A DNA stretch of 26,889 bases from JBIKLM01 sp044375105 (GTDB taxonomy: Bacteria > Planctomycetota > UBA1135 > GCA-002686595): assembly GCA_044375105.1 (NCBI GenBank), contig JBILNK010000041.1:1-26889 (forward strand). Reading direction: 5' to 3'. The notes beneath the pieces were generated by a model that had not been told where the DNA came from, did not search any database, and was given only the letters and a program-made list of their open reading frames with translations. Positions 14,048-22,294 of this stretch are shown piece after piece; the first letter of the stretch is position 1, and the number at the start of each line of letters is the position of its first letter. The position numbers were made by a program, and so were the translations under genes.

Positions 14048-15499
14048 TCAATCGTCATCATCGTCGCCGGCGCCCGCGCTGGGCAAGGCCTGGGCGGCGT
14101 TGGCTACGTGCACGCGGCCCTTGCCGAGTTTGCCGCTGAAGCTCGGGTTCTTGCCGTCGACCGGCTCGGCCTGGTCCACCAGCACGGCGCTGATCCCGGC
14201 CGCGAAGGCCGTTTCGTCGTCTCCGCCGCTCGCCAGCAGGGCCGACGGCTTGTGGGAGATCAGGCGCGAATTGGCGCCGCTGGCCAGGGCCGTGGCCATC
14301 GAGGTCCCGCTCCACCAGGCGTACTGATTGAACGGCATGGCGCTGTAGACCTCGACCCCGGGGGCGCACAGATCCACGTCGGCGCCGAAGGCCGAGAAGC
14401 CGGCCTTCAGGTCGTTGGAATCGAGGGCCGCCACGGCGACCGCCTCTTCGTAGCGAGCCGGGAAGACCACCTGCTCGGTGCCGTTGTTGCCCGCGGAGGC
14501 GAAGATCGCCACGCCGGCTTCGTCGGCGTGTTCGAGCGCTTCTTCGACCGCCTGGGAGGGCCCAGACAGGCTCAGGGACAGGTTGATCACCATGGCCCCG
14601 TCGGCCACCGCGCGGTAGATCGCCGCGGCGACCGCATAGGAGTTGCCCACGCCGTCGGCGTCCAGCACCCGGTAGGGCAGGATCCGCGCGGCCGGGTCGA
14701 CCAGGGCGATCAGGCCGGAAACGTGAGTGCCGTGGCCGAAACCCTCGTCGATCTGGCCGTCGCCGTCGTTGTCCTTGGCGTCGGGCAGGTCCCAGCCGCC
14801 CGCTTGGCCGAGCACGAAGTCGTAGCCCGGTCCGAACAGCCGGCCCGCCAGCAGCGGGTGGGTCGGATCGATGCCGGTGTCGATCACCGCCACCACGGTC
14901 ACGGCCCCCGGCTCCGCGGCCGTGTCGCTGCCCACGGCCATCACCGGCAGCGCGGGCTGGGAGGCGTACTTGGGCAGGCTGGGGCCGGAATCGAAGAAGG
15001 CCGCCGTGCACTGCTGGGGCCCGGCGCCGACCGCGCAGCCGACCGTCTCCGGCGGCGTGGCGAGGCGCAGGCCCTCGGTGAACTGGATGCCGGGCTGGCC
15101 GCGCAGGAACAGCAAGCCCTGCTGCGCGGCGGCGCCGCTCTGCCAGCCGACTTCGACGATCTTGGCGGGGCCGCCGAGGCTCAGCGGCTGGTTGGAAAGG
15201 CCGAAGGACCCAAGCGTCTCGCCGCCGGCCTGGGAGATCAGGCTCGGATCGGCGCCCGGCAGCAGCCCCACGGCGTAGAGGGCCTGGCCGCCGACACCGG
15301 CCAGCCGCTGGCCGGTCGCGGGGACGGCGAGACGGCCTTGGCTGCCCCCGGCAAACCCCGGGCCCGTGGAACCGCCCGGGACCTGGGGCCCGGACCCGGC
15401 GCCCAGGGTTTGGGCGGCGGCGCCGCCGCAGGGGAGCGCGGCCAAGAGCAGGGCCGTGGGGAGCAGGGGGAGCGGCAGTCGGGCGGCTTGGAACTTCAT
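14048..15499 (-). CDS. Exported subtilisin-like (S8) serine protease
   Basis: This 483-residue protease begins with a signal peptide (hydrophobic 9-22, cleavage after GGAAA near 29). A region of about 165 residues follows that may act as a propeptide. The S8 catalytic domain (about 195-440) shows all landmark residues: Asp207 in VIDTGID, His256 in GHGTHVSG, the oxyanion Asn338 in SAGNNG and Ser400 in GTSMA. An Asp-rich loop DNDGDGQIDEG (243-253) sits just before the catalytic His and looks like a calcium site. The protein ends in GDDDDD. It acts outside the cytoplasm. It is first in the minus-strand group, 42 bp upstream of the ECF sigma gene, so it may be co-expressed with the sigma factor and the CHAT protease. 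Its substrate is unknown. Confidence 0.93.
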   Translation of the reverse strand: MKFQAARLPLPLLPTALLLAALPCGGAAAQTLGAGSGPQVPGGSTGPGFAGGSQGRLAVPATGQRLAGVGGQALYAVGLLPGADPSLISQAGGETLGSFGLSNQPLSLGGPAKIVEVGWQSGAAAQQGLLFLRGQPGIQFTEGLRLATPPETVGCAVGAGPQQCTAAFFDSGPSLPKYASQPALPVMAVGSDTAAEPGAVTVVAVIDTGIDPTHPLLAGRLFGPGYDFVLGQAGGWDLPDAKDNDGDGQIDEGFGHGTHVSGLIALVDPAARILPYRVLDADGVGNSYAVAAAIYRAVADGAMVINLSLSLSGPSQAVEEALEHADEAGVAIFASAGNNGTEQVVFPARYEEAVAVAALDSNDLKAGFSAFGADVDLCAPGVEVYSAMPFNQYAWWSGTSMATALASGANSRLISHKPSALLASGGDDETAFAAGISAVLVDQAEPVDGKNPSFSGKLGKGRVHVANAAQALPSAGAGDDDDD

Positions 15500-15900
15500 G
15501 GCTGTCGTCCGGTGGAGCGGCGACCTGCCTGGAAAATACCGGGCTGCCAGCGGCCCGGGGCTGATTTCGGCGGAAAGGATCCAGATCACAGTCTGGACAA
15601 CTCATCGCGGGGGTTCCTTCGGAGCTCGGAAGGGCACGTCCCGGCCCCGGCGGACGGCCGTGCCCGCAGGGCCAGGAAATCGAACTTGGGGCGGCCGGCG
15701 CTCGGTGCCCGCTCGGCGACCAACAGCCCGGGCGCCGGTTCCGCGGAACGATCGAGGTGTCGGAGCAGGCAGCGGATGGGCAGGCAGGGACCGAGGCCGG
15801 ACGCCCTGCGGCGAGGCGGCGATCGGGAGGGCCTCGGTATCAGCCGGGGGACTGGGCGCTCTCACGGGCGATCCCCGGCGATCCCCAACCCACCACGCCC
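15500..15900. other. 401-bp divergent promoter region
   Basis: No gene is supported here. The region separates the minus-strand protease group from the plus-strand BNR-to-porin group, so it should hold promoters for both. A lower-GC pocket at about 15560-15605 contains an inverted repeat (15580-15597). No consensus -35/-10 pair is convincing on either strand. Confidence 0.6.
15580..15597. promoter_or_regulatory. Inverted repeat in the divergent promoter region
   Basis: TCCAGA (15580-15585) and TCTGGA (15592-15597) flank a 6-base spacer. This gives 18-bp dyad symmetry in the least GC-rich part of the divergent region, about 80 bp upstream of the protease start. It could be an operator for either side. 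Short arms mean chance is a real possibility. Confidence 0.3.
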
Positions 15901-17724
15901 ATGACCCGACTCCCCCTCCGCGCCGCCCTGGCCCTGCTGGCCGTGCACGCGGCGACCCCCGCCTCCGCCCAGACCCTGCGCGGCGAGCTGCAGCTCTCTC
16001 CCCCGGCCCTGCCCGGCCAGGCCATCGAATCCGACGAGCCGACCATCGTCGCCGTCGGCAGCCGCTTCTACGCCCTGTGGTTCGAGCAGAACCTCGCCAC
16101 CGGCCGCGACCTGTTCTTCTCGCGCTCCCTGGACGGCGGCCGCAGCTTCAGCCCGGCCCAGCGCCTCGACCTTGCGCCCGGGCTCGCCGCGACCAACGAA
16201 CCGGTGATCGTGGCCCAGGCGAACACCGTGGCCGTGTTCTGGCTGGATGATCGCGCCGCGGTCGGGCTCGAGAGCGTCTACGGCCGCATTTCGACCGACG
16301 GCGGACAGAGCTTCGGCCCCGAATTGCTGCTCAGCGGCGCCCTGTCCTTCGATCTGGGCGACGCCGACAACCTGGTCGCCGCCATCGACCTGCCGATCAT
16401 CGCCGTGGGCTTCGAGGACGATGGGGTAGCCAAAGGGCAACCGGTGCCCGGCAACAACGAGGACTTCTACGTGGTCGCCTCGAACAACGGCGGCCAAAGC
16501 TTCGGGGCCCCGCTGCGGGTCAACCGCCCGCCGCTGGGCGCCGGCAGCAGCGATGTGGATGACCCCGCCCTGGCGGCCGCCGGCGGCGTGATCCACGCCG
16601 TGTGGGTCGACAACCGCGGCGGAGCGGACAAGGTCTTCGCCAACCGCTCGACCAACGGCGGAGCGAGCTGGGTGATCGTCGACCAGCGCATCGACGACAG
16701 CCTCGAAACCCTGGCGGACGTGGAAGACCCGCGCATCGACGCGCAGGGCGCCCAGGTGGCGGTGATGTGGCGCGACGGCCGCGGGCTGGGGGTCGGGCTG
16801 TACGCCGTGTATGCCGTGGCCTCCAACGACTCCGGAGCGACCTGGCTGCCGGACCAGCGCCTCGACGGCGCCGGCCTGGTCAGCGCGCTCACGACCTCGA
16901 AGCGCGGCTGGATCGACCTGGAAGCGGGCGTGGCGCACTGCGTGTGGGCCGACAACCGCTTCGCGCCGGGGCCCGCGGGCCACGACATCTGGTACCGCAC
17001 CGCGACCCTCGGCCCGGCCGGCCTGAGCCTGGGCGCCGAGCAGCGTTTGGACGTCGGCAGCAATCCCGGGCAACACGACGCCGGCCTGCCGCGCGTGATC
17101 GCCCAGGGCGGTTATGTCTACGTCAACTGGCAAGACCGCCGCGACGACCCGCTGGGGCTGGCCGACTCGCTGTATCTGCGGGTGCGCGCCATCGACGGCG
17201 CCTTCGGGCCCGAGCTGCCCCTGGCCAGCGGCCTGGGCTCCGCGGGCGATGCGGAGGAAAACGGCATCGCCGTGGGCGCCTTCCGCGACCTGGTCTGCAT
17301 CTGGGGCGACGACCGCGAGGAGCCGATCACCAAGCTCAACGACATCCACGTCAACGGGCTGCGGCTGCCGACGCTGAGCGAGCTGGCGCCCCCCGGCCTG
17401 TTGCAGCTGCGCCTCTCGGATCTGACCAGCGCCGACGCCGGCCGGCCGTTCCTGGTGGCCTTTTCGATCAGCGGCACCAGCTACACGCCGCTGCCCCAGA
17501 GCAGCAGCGGCCTGGGTGTGGCCCTCAGCATCGACGCGCTGACCTTCGCCGGCCTGGAGCTCCTGCCCTTCTTCTCCGGCGCGATCGCGGGCGGCCAGGG
17601 CCTGACCGTGCCGCTGCCCGGCGTGGGCCTGCCGCTGATCGCCGTGGGCCTGCTGTGGAACCCCGCAGGGGGCTTCGACTTCTACGCCGCCACGGACCCG
17701 CTGCTGCTGCCGGCCGGCCAATGA
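15901..17724 (+). CDS. Exported BNR/Asp-box repeat protein (sialidase-like propeller)
   Basis: This 607-residue protein starts with a signal peptide (MTRLPLRAALALLAVHAA, cleavage after ASAQ near 24). At least five Asp-box (BNR) motifs of the form S-x-D/N-x-G-x-x-F/W are visible: SLDGGRSF (76), STDGGQSF (131), SNNGGQSF (194), STNGGASW (250) and SNDSGATW (308). Each is followed by a strand ending in RLD, RVN or RID, as in six-bladed sialidase-type beta-propellers. The arginine triad and Tyr/Glu nucleophile of true sialidases could not be identified, so enzyme activity is not claimed. Residues about 490-607 are a separate Leu/Gly-rich beta module resembling the end of the 8101-9207 protein. It is the first plus-strand gene after the divergent region, 79 bp before the P-loop gene. 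Confidence 0.82.
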   Translation: MTRLPLRAALALLAVHAATPASAQTLRGELQLSPPALPGQAIESDEPTIVAVGSRFYALWFEQNLATGRDLFFSRSLDGGRSFSPAQRLDLAPGLAATNEPVIVAQANTVAVFWLDDRAAVGLESVYGRISTDGGQSFGPELLLSGALSFDLGDADNLVAAIDLPIIAVGFEDDGVAKGQPVPGNNEDFYVVASNNGGQSFGAPLRVNRPPLGAGSSDVDDPALAAAGGVIHAVWVDNRGGADKVFANRSTNGGASWVIVDQRIDDSLETLADVEDPRIDAQGAQVAVMWRDGRGLGVGLYAVYAVASNDSGATWLPDQRLDGAGLVSALTTSKRGWIDLEAGVAHCVWADNRFAPGPAGHDIWYRTATLGPAGLSLGAEQRLDVGSNPGQHDAGLPRVIAQGGYVYVNWQDRRDDPLGLADSLYLRVRAIDGAFGPELPLASGLGSAGDAEENGIAVGAFRDLVCIWGDDREEPITKLNDIHVNGLRLPTLSELAPPGLLQLRLSDLTSADAGRPFLVAFSISGTSYTPLPQSSSGLGVALSIDALTFAGLELLPFFSGAIAGGQGLTVPLPGVGLPLIAVGLLWNPAGGFDFYAATDPLLLPAGQ

Positions 17725-17803
17725 CCACAGGGCCGGAGAGGCCCAGCCCCTCCGGCCACCCTGAACACCTACGAAAACCACGCGAACCCCATCGACCGAG
17801 GCC

Positions 17804-18898
17804 ATGAACAGCCTGCCGAACTTCACCATGTCGACCCCGAGCCTGCAGATCAGCGACCTGACCAGCGCGCGCCTCGAACGCGCCAAGCTGAGCTTCAACG
17901 TGCGCCGCGTCCCCGTCGAGATGATGCAGCGCCTCTTGAGCGGACAGCACGAACCCACCTCCGGCGACGTGGTGCTGGCGCGAGTGGTCGAGCTGGGTCA
18001 GCACGACCGTCTGCACCTGACCACCGGGCACCGCTCCAAGCTCTATTTGGGCGACGAGGTGGTGGTGGCCTACGGCGACCGCTACGCCCCCAGCCAGTTC
18101 GAGGCCTACGTGCCCCAGGGTCTTGGCCCGTGCCACCTGGCGGCGGGCGGCGGCCTGGCCTCGGAGGTCGTCAGCGCGAATGCCAAGATGGATCCGGCCA
18201 CGCGCATCGAGCCGATCGGCCTGGTGGCAGACAACCGCGGCTTGCGCATCAACCTGCGCCGCTTCGCCCTGCCGCCGGCGCGCGTCCAGGAGGCCCGCCC
18301 GCCGGTGATCGGCGTGTTCGGGACCTCGATGGACTCGGGCAAGACCACGGCGCTCTCGGGGCTGGCCCACGGGTTGTCGCGCGCCGGGTTCCGCGTCGCC
18401 TGCGTCAAGGTCACCGGCACCGGCTCGTCGAACGACCTGTTCCAGTACCGCGATGCCGGCGCCTTCCTGGCCCTGGACTTCGTCGATGCCGGGTCGGTGA
18501 CCACCTACCGGGCGGGGGAGCTCGATCTGCTGCGCACCTTCGAGACGCTGGTGCAGCGCTCGATCGAGCTGGGCGCCGAGGTCGTGCTGCTCGAGATCGC
18601 CGACGGCCTGCTGCAGCCCGAGACGGCGCTCCTGGCCCGCCATCCGCGCGTGCGCGAGCTGCTCGACGGGGTGCTGTTCACCGCCGGCGACGCCATGGGC
18701 GCCCTGATGGGCCAGCGCCAGCTGGCCGATCTCGGCCATCGGATCCTGGCCCTGTCGGGGCTTTTCACCATGTCGGCCCTGGGTCAGCGCGAAGCGCGCG
18801 CCATGAGCGCCCTGCCCGTGCTGTCCCTCGAGCAGCTCTGCGATCCGGCCCAGGCTCGCCTGCTGGTCGAAGCGCGCGCGGAGCGGGTGGTCGGGTGA
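17804..18898 (+). CDS. DUF1611-like / dethiobiotin-synthetase-like P-loop NTPase
   Basis: This 364-residue cytoplasmic protein has two parts. Residues 1-155 form a mixed domain I do not recognise (VVLARVVELGQHDRL, LGDEVVVAYGDRY). Residues about 165-345 are a P-loop NTPase: Walker A GTSMDSGKTT (173-182, Lys180), then FRVACVKVTGTG, FLALDFVDAGS and VVLLEIADGLLQPE. This order and the xDSGKTT loop recall DUF1611 and dethiobiotin-synthetase/MobB-type proteins of the SIMIBI class. The closest family name is therefore tentative and the reaction unknown. Its stop codon overlaps the GTG start of the ABC transporter, so the two are translationally coupled. A transport-linked modifying or energising role is inferred from context. 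An in-frame ATG at 17828 is an alternative start. Confidence 0.7.
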   Translation: MNSLPNFTMSTPSLQISDLTSARLERAKLSFNVRRVPVEMMQRLLSGQHEPTSGDVVLARVVELGQHDRLHLTTGHRSKLYLGDEVVVAYGDRYAPSQFEAYVPQGLGPCHLAAGGGLASEVVSANAKMDPATRIEPIGLVADNRGLRINLRRFALPPARVQEARPPVIGVFGTSMDSGKTTALSGLAHGLSRAGFRVACVKVTGTGSSNDLFQYRDAGAFLALDFVDAGSVTTYRAGELDLLRTFETLVQRSIELGAEVVLLEIADGLLQPETALLARHPRVRELLDGVLFTAGDAMGALMGQRQLADLGHRILALSGLFTMSALGQREARAMSALPVLSLEQLCDPAQARLLVEARAERVVG

Positions 18899-20529
18899 GC
18901 TATCGGGAGCTGCTCGCGGGGCGGCGGCGGGAGCTGCTCCTGCTGTTGGCCCTCGGCCTGGTGCAGAGCCTGGCCGCCGCGGCCCAGGTGGCTCTGACCA
19001 CCTGGACGGTGGACCGGCTGGCCGAGGGCCTCTTGCGGGTGCTGCCGGGGCTTGCGGCCCTGGCCGCCGCCCTGGCGCTCTCGTCGGCCGCCCGCGAGTG
19101 GGAGCGCCTGCGCGCCGAACGCCTCGGCCACGCCCTGGTCGCCGACCTGCGCACGCGCCTGTTCGCGCAGGTCCTGCGCCTCGACCTGCCGCAGCTCGAG
19201 CGCCTAGGACACGGCGGCCTGCTGCTGCGTCTGACCGGTGACCTCGAGTCCCTGCGGCGTTTCGTGGCCCAGGGGCTGGTGCGCCTGCCGATCCAGGCCT
19301 TGACGCTGCTGACGGCGCTGCTGGCCCTCGGCTGGCGCAGCCCGCTCTTGGCCGCCTGCGTGGCAGCCACCCTGGGCTTGGCCGCCTGGGCCAGCCTGGC
19401 GCTCGGCCCGCGGCTGGCGCGCAGCCTGCGCGCCCAGCGCCGCACCCGCGCGCGCCTGGCCGGCGAGGTCAACCAGCGCCTGCAGGCGGTGGTCAGCGTG
19501 CGCGCCAACGCCCGGGAAGCGCGCGAGCTGGCCAGCCTGCAAGCGAGCAGCGCCGAGCTGGCGGAGCTCGGCTCCAAACGCGCCCAGGCCAGCGCCGGCC
19601 TGCGCCTGATCGCGGCCCTGGCCACCGGCCTCGGCGGTGCCTTGGCCCTGGGCCTGGGGGCCTTCGAGCTGTCCCTGGGCGCCGCCAGCCTGGGCGACGT
19701 GGTGGCCTCGCTGACGCTGCTCGGCTGGCTGAGCGGCCCGGTGCAGGAGCTCTCGCGCGCCTACGACCATTGGCATGGGGCCCGCTTGACGCGCGAGAAA
19801 CTGGCCGAGGTCTTCGCGCTCCAGCCCGCCGAACGGCAACGGCTGCCGGCCCCCGCGGACGGCCGGCTGCGCCTCGAGGGCGCCCGGATCGAGCCGCTAG
19901 AGCCCGTGGACCTCGCCATCGAGGCGGGCGGCCTGCTGGCGGTCGTGGGCCCCAACGGCAGCGGCAAGACGCGCCTGCTGCAGGCCATCGCCGGCCTGCG
20001 CGCGCCCTCCGCCGGCCGCGTGCTGTTCGACGGACGCGACACCGCGGCCCTGAGCCCCGGCGAGCGCCGCCGCTTGATCGGGCACGCCGACGCCACGCCG
20101 ACCGTGATCTCGGGTTCGCTCTCCAAGAACGTGCGCTATCGCGTGCGCAAACCCGCTCCCGAACAGCTCGAGCGCGCCCTGCGCCTGGCCGGCCTCGAGG
20201 CGCTGATCGCGCGGCTGCCCGAGGGCCTCGACACGCGCGTCGGCCCCGGCGGCGTGGCGCTCTCGGCCGGCGAAACCGCCCGCATCGGCCTGGCCCGCGC
20301 CCTGCTCGGCGATCCGCCGCTGCTCGTGCTCGACGAAATCGACGCCCACCTCGATGGCGACAGCCGCGCGCGCCTGCTCGATCACCTGGCCGCCTACAGC
20401 GGGCTGGCGGTGATCGCCTCCCATTCACCGTCGGTGCTGACCCGCGCCAGCCGCGCCTGGCTGCTCGGAAACGGTCAGCTGACTCCCTTCACCCCCCCCA
20501 GTTCTCTCCCCACCGCCCTCCCGCGATGA
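18895..20529 (+). CDS. ABC exporter half-transporter (fused membrane and ATPase domains)
   Basis: This 544-residue protein starts with GTG in the 4-bp overlap GTGA with the P-loop gene; no other in-frame start is near. The N-terminal 290 residues are a type IV exporter membrane domain with hydrophobic helices near 12-40, 52-64, 131-170 and 235-285, and the coupling-helix region QRRTRARLAGEVNQRLQ. The ATPase domain (about 320-530) has Walker A GPNGSGKT (352-359), signature LSAGE (456-460), Walker B LLVLDE with Asp480/Glu481, and H-loop His510. The signature is a variant of LSGGQ. The Q-loop position, usually VPQ, reads GHADATP with no glutamine. As a half-transporter it should dimerise. Substrate unknown; the adjacent porin suggests movement across both membranes. 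Confidence 0.9.
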   Translation: MSYRELLAGRRRELLLLLALGLVQSLAAAAQVALTTWTVDRLAEGLLRVLPGLAALAAALALSSAAREWERLRAERLGHALVADLRTRLFAQVLRLDLPQLERLGHGGLLLRLTGDLESLRRFVAQGLVRLPIQALTLLTALLALGWRSPLLAACVAATLGLAAWASLALGPRLARSLRAQRRTRARLAGEVNQRLQAVVSVRANAREARELASLQASSAELAELGSKRAQASAGLRLIAALATGLGGALALGLGAFELSLGAASLGDVVASLTLLGWLSGPVQELSRAYDHWHGARLTREKLAEVFALQPAERQRLPAPADGRLRLEGARIEPLEPVDLAIEAGGLLAVVGPNGSGKTRLLQAIAGLRAPSAGRVLFDGRDTAALSPGERRRLIGHADATPTVISGSLSKNVRYRVRKPAPEQLERALRLAGLEALIARLPEGLDTRVGPGGVALSAGETARIGLARALLGDPPLLVLDEIDAHLDGDSRARLLDHLAAYSGLAVIASHSPSVLTRASRAWLLGNGQLTPFTPPSSLPTALPR

Positions 20530-21980
20530 TCCGCTTCCTGAACCTGACCCTGCTCGTGGCCGGCAGCTGCGCCGCCGCCCTGCCCGGCGCGGCGCAAAGC
20601 GCGGGAACGAATCCGGTGCTGCCGGCCGCAGCCGCCTCCGCCGCGCCTTCGGAATCGGCGCTGGCGCCAGCAGGCCCGTCGAGCGCTGGGGCGCCGGTGC
20701 AGAGCGCGGCGAGCCAGGAAACCTCCGGGGGAGCCGCCAGCGCCTCCGCTCCGCCGCCGGCCGCCCAGGAACCACAGACAACCGCCGCCCAGGCCCAGGC
20801 CGCGCCCGAGTCGAAACCGCCGAAGAGCGCCCAAGGGGTCCCCACGGAGGACGACCCGAGCCCGGCGGGCGGCGCCCCGGCGGGCGTGGGCTGGAAGCTC
20901 GGCTCCGACGGTCTGGTCTGGCGCTGGCCCGACCAGGAGCTCGAGCTGCGGGTCGGCGCGCGCCTGCAGATCGACGCCGCCGACTTCGACAGCAGCGACG
21001 TCTCGATCGGCGACGAGGTCGACATCCGCCGCGGCCGCCTTTCGCTCTCGGGCCGCTTCCAGGACGCCTGGCGCTTCTCGGTCGAGCGCGACTTCCTCGG
21101 AACGGTGGAAGGCTGGACCGGTGTCTGGGCGCGTTATCAGCAAAAGGACTGGCGGGTGACCGTCGGCAACCAGGTCCAGCCCATGGGCCTCGAAGCGCTG
21201 ATGTCCTCGGCCATGATCACCTTCGTCGAGCGCGCCGCCAGCAACGCCCTGACCCCCGGCTTCGGCATGGGCGTCTCGGGCCTCTACCACAAGGACAACT
21301 ACGGCTTCGAAGCGGGCGTGTTCGACGACCCCCTCGATCGCACCCCCAGCCGCCGCGCCGAGGGCGCCGGCCTGGTGGCGCGCACCTGGCGGCGCCTCAA
21401 GGACGACGACAGCAAGCTGCGCCTGCACCTCGGCGCCAGCACCGAACTGCGGCCCCTCGACAACGGCTCGCGGCTGCGCTTCCGCTCGCGCCCCGAGTCG
21501 GGCCTGACCAGCGAGCGCCTGATCGACACCGGCAACATCCTCGGTGCCGACTTCCTCGGCACCTTGGGCCTGGAAAGCGCCCTGGACTACGGGCCGCTCA
21601 GCCTGCAAGGCGAATGGCTGCAAAGCCGCGTCGAGCGCTCCGGAAGCGACCTGGATTTCGGCGGCGGCTACGTGCAGCTCTCCGGCTTCCTGACCGGCGA
21701 ATCCCGCCGCTACCTGCTCTCGCGCGGCCTCTACCGCGGCCCCAAACCCGAACGGGACTGGGGCGCGCTCGAGCTGGCCGCGCGCGTCTCGACCCTCGAC
21801 CTCGAAAGCGCCGACATCACCGGCGGCGAACAGTTCGGCCGCTCCCTGGCGCTCAACTGGTACAAGACCCAAAACCTGCGCGTGACCCTCGAATGGACCC
21901 GCGCCGAAGGCGACCCGACCTCGGGCGGCGGCCAAGCCGAAGTCGACATCTTCCAACTGCGTCTCGGCCTCGACATCTGA
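20526..21980 (+). CDS. OprO/OprP-like outer-membrane porin
   Basis: This 484-residue protein starts with ATG overlapping the ABC stop by 4 bp (ATGA). A signal peptide (1-23, ending GAAQ) is followed by an Ala/Pro/Ser/Gln-rich, low-complexity linker (about 25-115) that is likely disordered in the periplasm. The remaining 370 residues are alternating amphipathic beta strands typical of phosphate-selective porins O and P: ELRVGARLQIDAADF, VDIRRGRLSLSGRF, WRFSVERDF, GWTGVWARYQ and the end FQLRLGLDI. Despite the family name, substrates of these relatives vary, so phosphate is not implied. It is the last gene of the plus-strand group and is followed by hairpins. Tight coupling to the ABC transporter suggests one transport pathway. 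Confidence 0.88.
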   Translation: MIRFLNLTLLVAGSCAAALPGAAQSAGTNPVLPAAAASAAPSESALAPAGPSSAGAPVQSAASQETSGGAASASAPPPAAQEPQTTAAQAQAAPESKPPKSAQGVPTEDDPSPAGGAPAGVGWKLGSDGLVWRWPDQELELRVGARLQIDAADFDSSDVSIGDEVDIRRGRLSLSGRFQDAWRFSVERDFLGTVEGWTGVWARYQQKDWRVTVGNQVQPMGLEALMSSAMITFVERAASNALTPGFGMGVSGLYHKDNYGFEAGVFDDPLDRTPSRRAEGAGLVARTWRRLKDDDSKLRLHLGASTELRPLDNGSRLRFRSRPESGLTSERLIDTGNILGADFLGTLGLESALDYGPLSLQGEWLQSRVERSGSDLDFGGGYVQLSGFLTGESRRYLLSRGLYRGPKPERDWGALELAARVSTLDLESADITGGEQFGRSLALNWYKTQNLRVTLEWTRAEGDPTSGGGQAEVDIFQLRLGLDI

Positions 21981-22007
21981 GCGGCGCTCCAGCCGCGATC
22001 ACCCCGC

Positions 22008-22027
22008 CCTCCCCAAGCCAGGGGAGG
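22008..22027 (+). terminator. Terminator-like hairpin after the porin gene
   Basis: CCTCCCC (22008-22014) pairs with GGGGAGG (22021-22027) around the loop AAGCCA, 27 bases after the porin stop. No T tract follows. Confidence 0.5.
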
Positions 22028-22070
22028 AGAACGCCACGCCCTGGGCCTAGCTGCGGCGGCGAACGAAAGC

Positions 22071-22096
22071 GGGATCGGCCCCGGACGGCCGATCCC
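22071..22096. terminator. Perfect 10-bp hairpin between convergent genes
   Basis: GGGATCGGCC (22071-22080) pairs with GGCCGATCCC (22087-22096) around a 6-base loop. Its position between convergent stop codons suits a bidirectional terminator. Confidence 0.6.
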
Positions 22097-22126
22097 GGCA
22101 GGCCGACCAGAGATCCGCGGCCCGAA

Positions 22127-22159
22127 GCCCCGGCGACGGTCTGCTCTCGCCGCCGGGGC
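22127..22159. terminator. 9-bp hairpin downstream of the kinase gene
   Basis: GCCCCGGCG (22127-22135) pairs with CGCCGGGGC (22151-22159) with a 15-base loop. It lies 135 bases beyond the kinase stop on the minus strand and may be a backup terminator. Confidence 0.4.
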
Positions 22160-22294
22160 GCAGGCTGAGGCGATGGTTTGTCAGGACCTGCTTCCTCTAA
22201 GGCCTGCCAGGGGACGGAGAAAACGGCTTACAGCAACGAGACCAGCGACTGTGGCTGCCGGATGGCAGCCCGCAGGCAGGCCGAAAGCCGGCGC

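Larger units (their letters stand above)
21981..22294. other. 314-bp gap between convergent genes, rich in hairpins
   Basis: No gene is supported here. The gap lies between the porin stop and the kinase stop and contains three terminator-like hairpins (22008-22027, 22071-22096 and 22127-22159). Nothing else recognisable was seen. Confidence 0.65.

Noticed and set aside
15595..15617. ECF-like promoter GGAAC...GTC on the minus strand upstream of the S8 gene
   Set aside because: The 14-bp spacing is shorter than the usual 16-17 bp, and such short motifs are common in this composition. It is worth testing only if the motif recurs in other targets.
15901..17724. True sialidase activity for the BNR protein
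   Set aside because: Asp-boxes occur in many non-enzymatic propellers, and the arginine triad and Tyr/Glu nucleophile could not be placed.
20526..21980. Phosphate-specific transport role for the porin
   Set aside because: The family name reflects one member; no phosphate transport or pho gene is adjacent.
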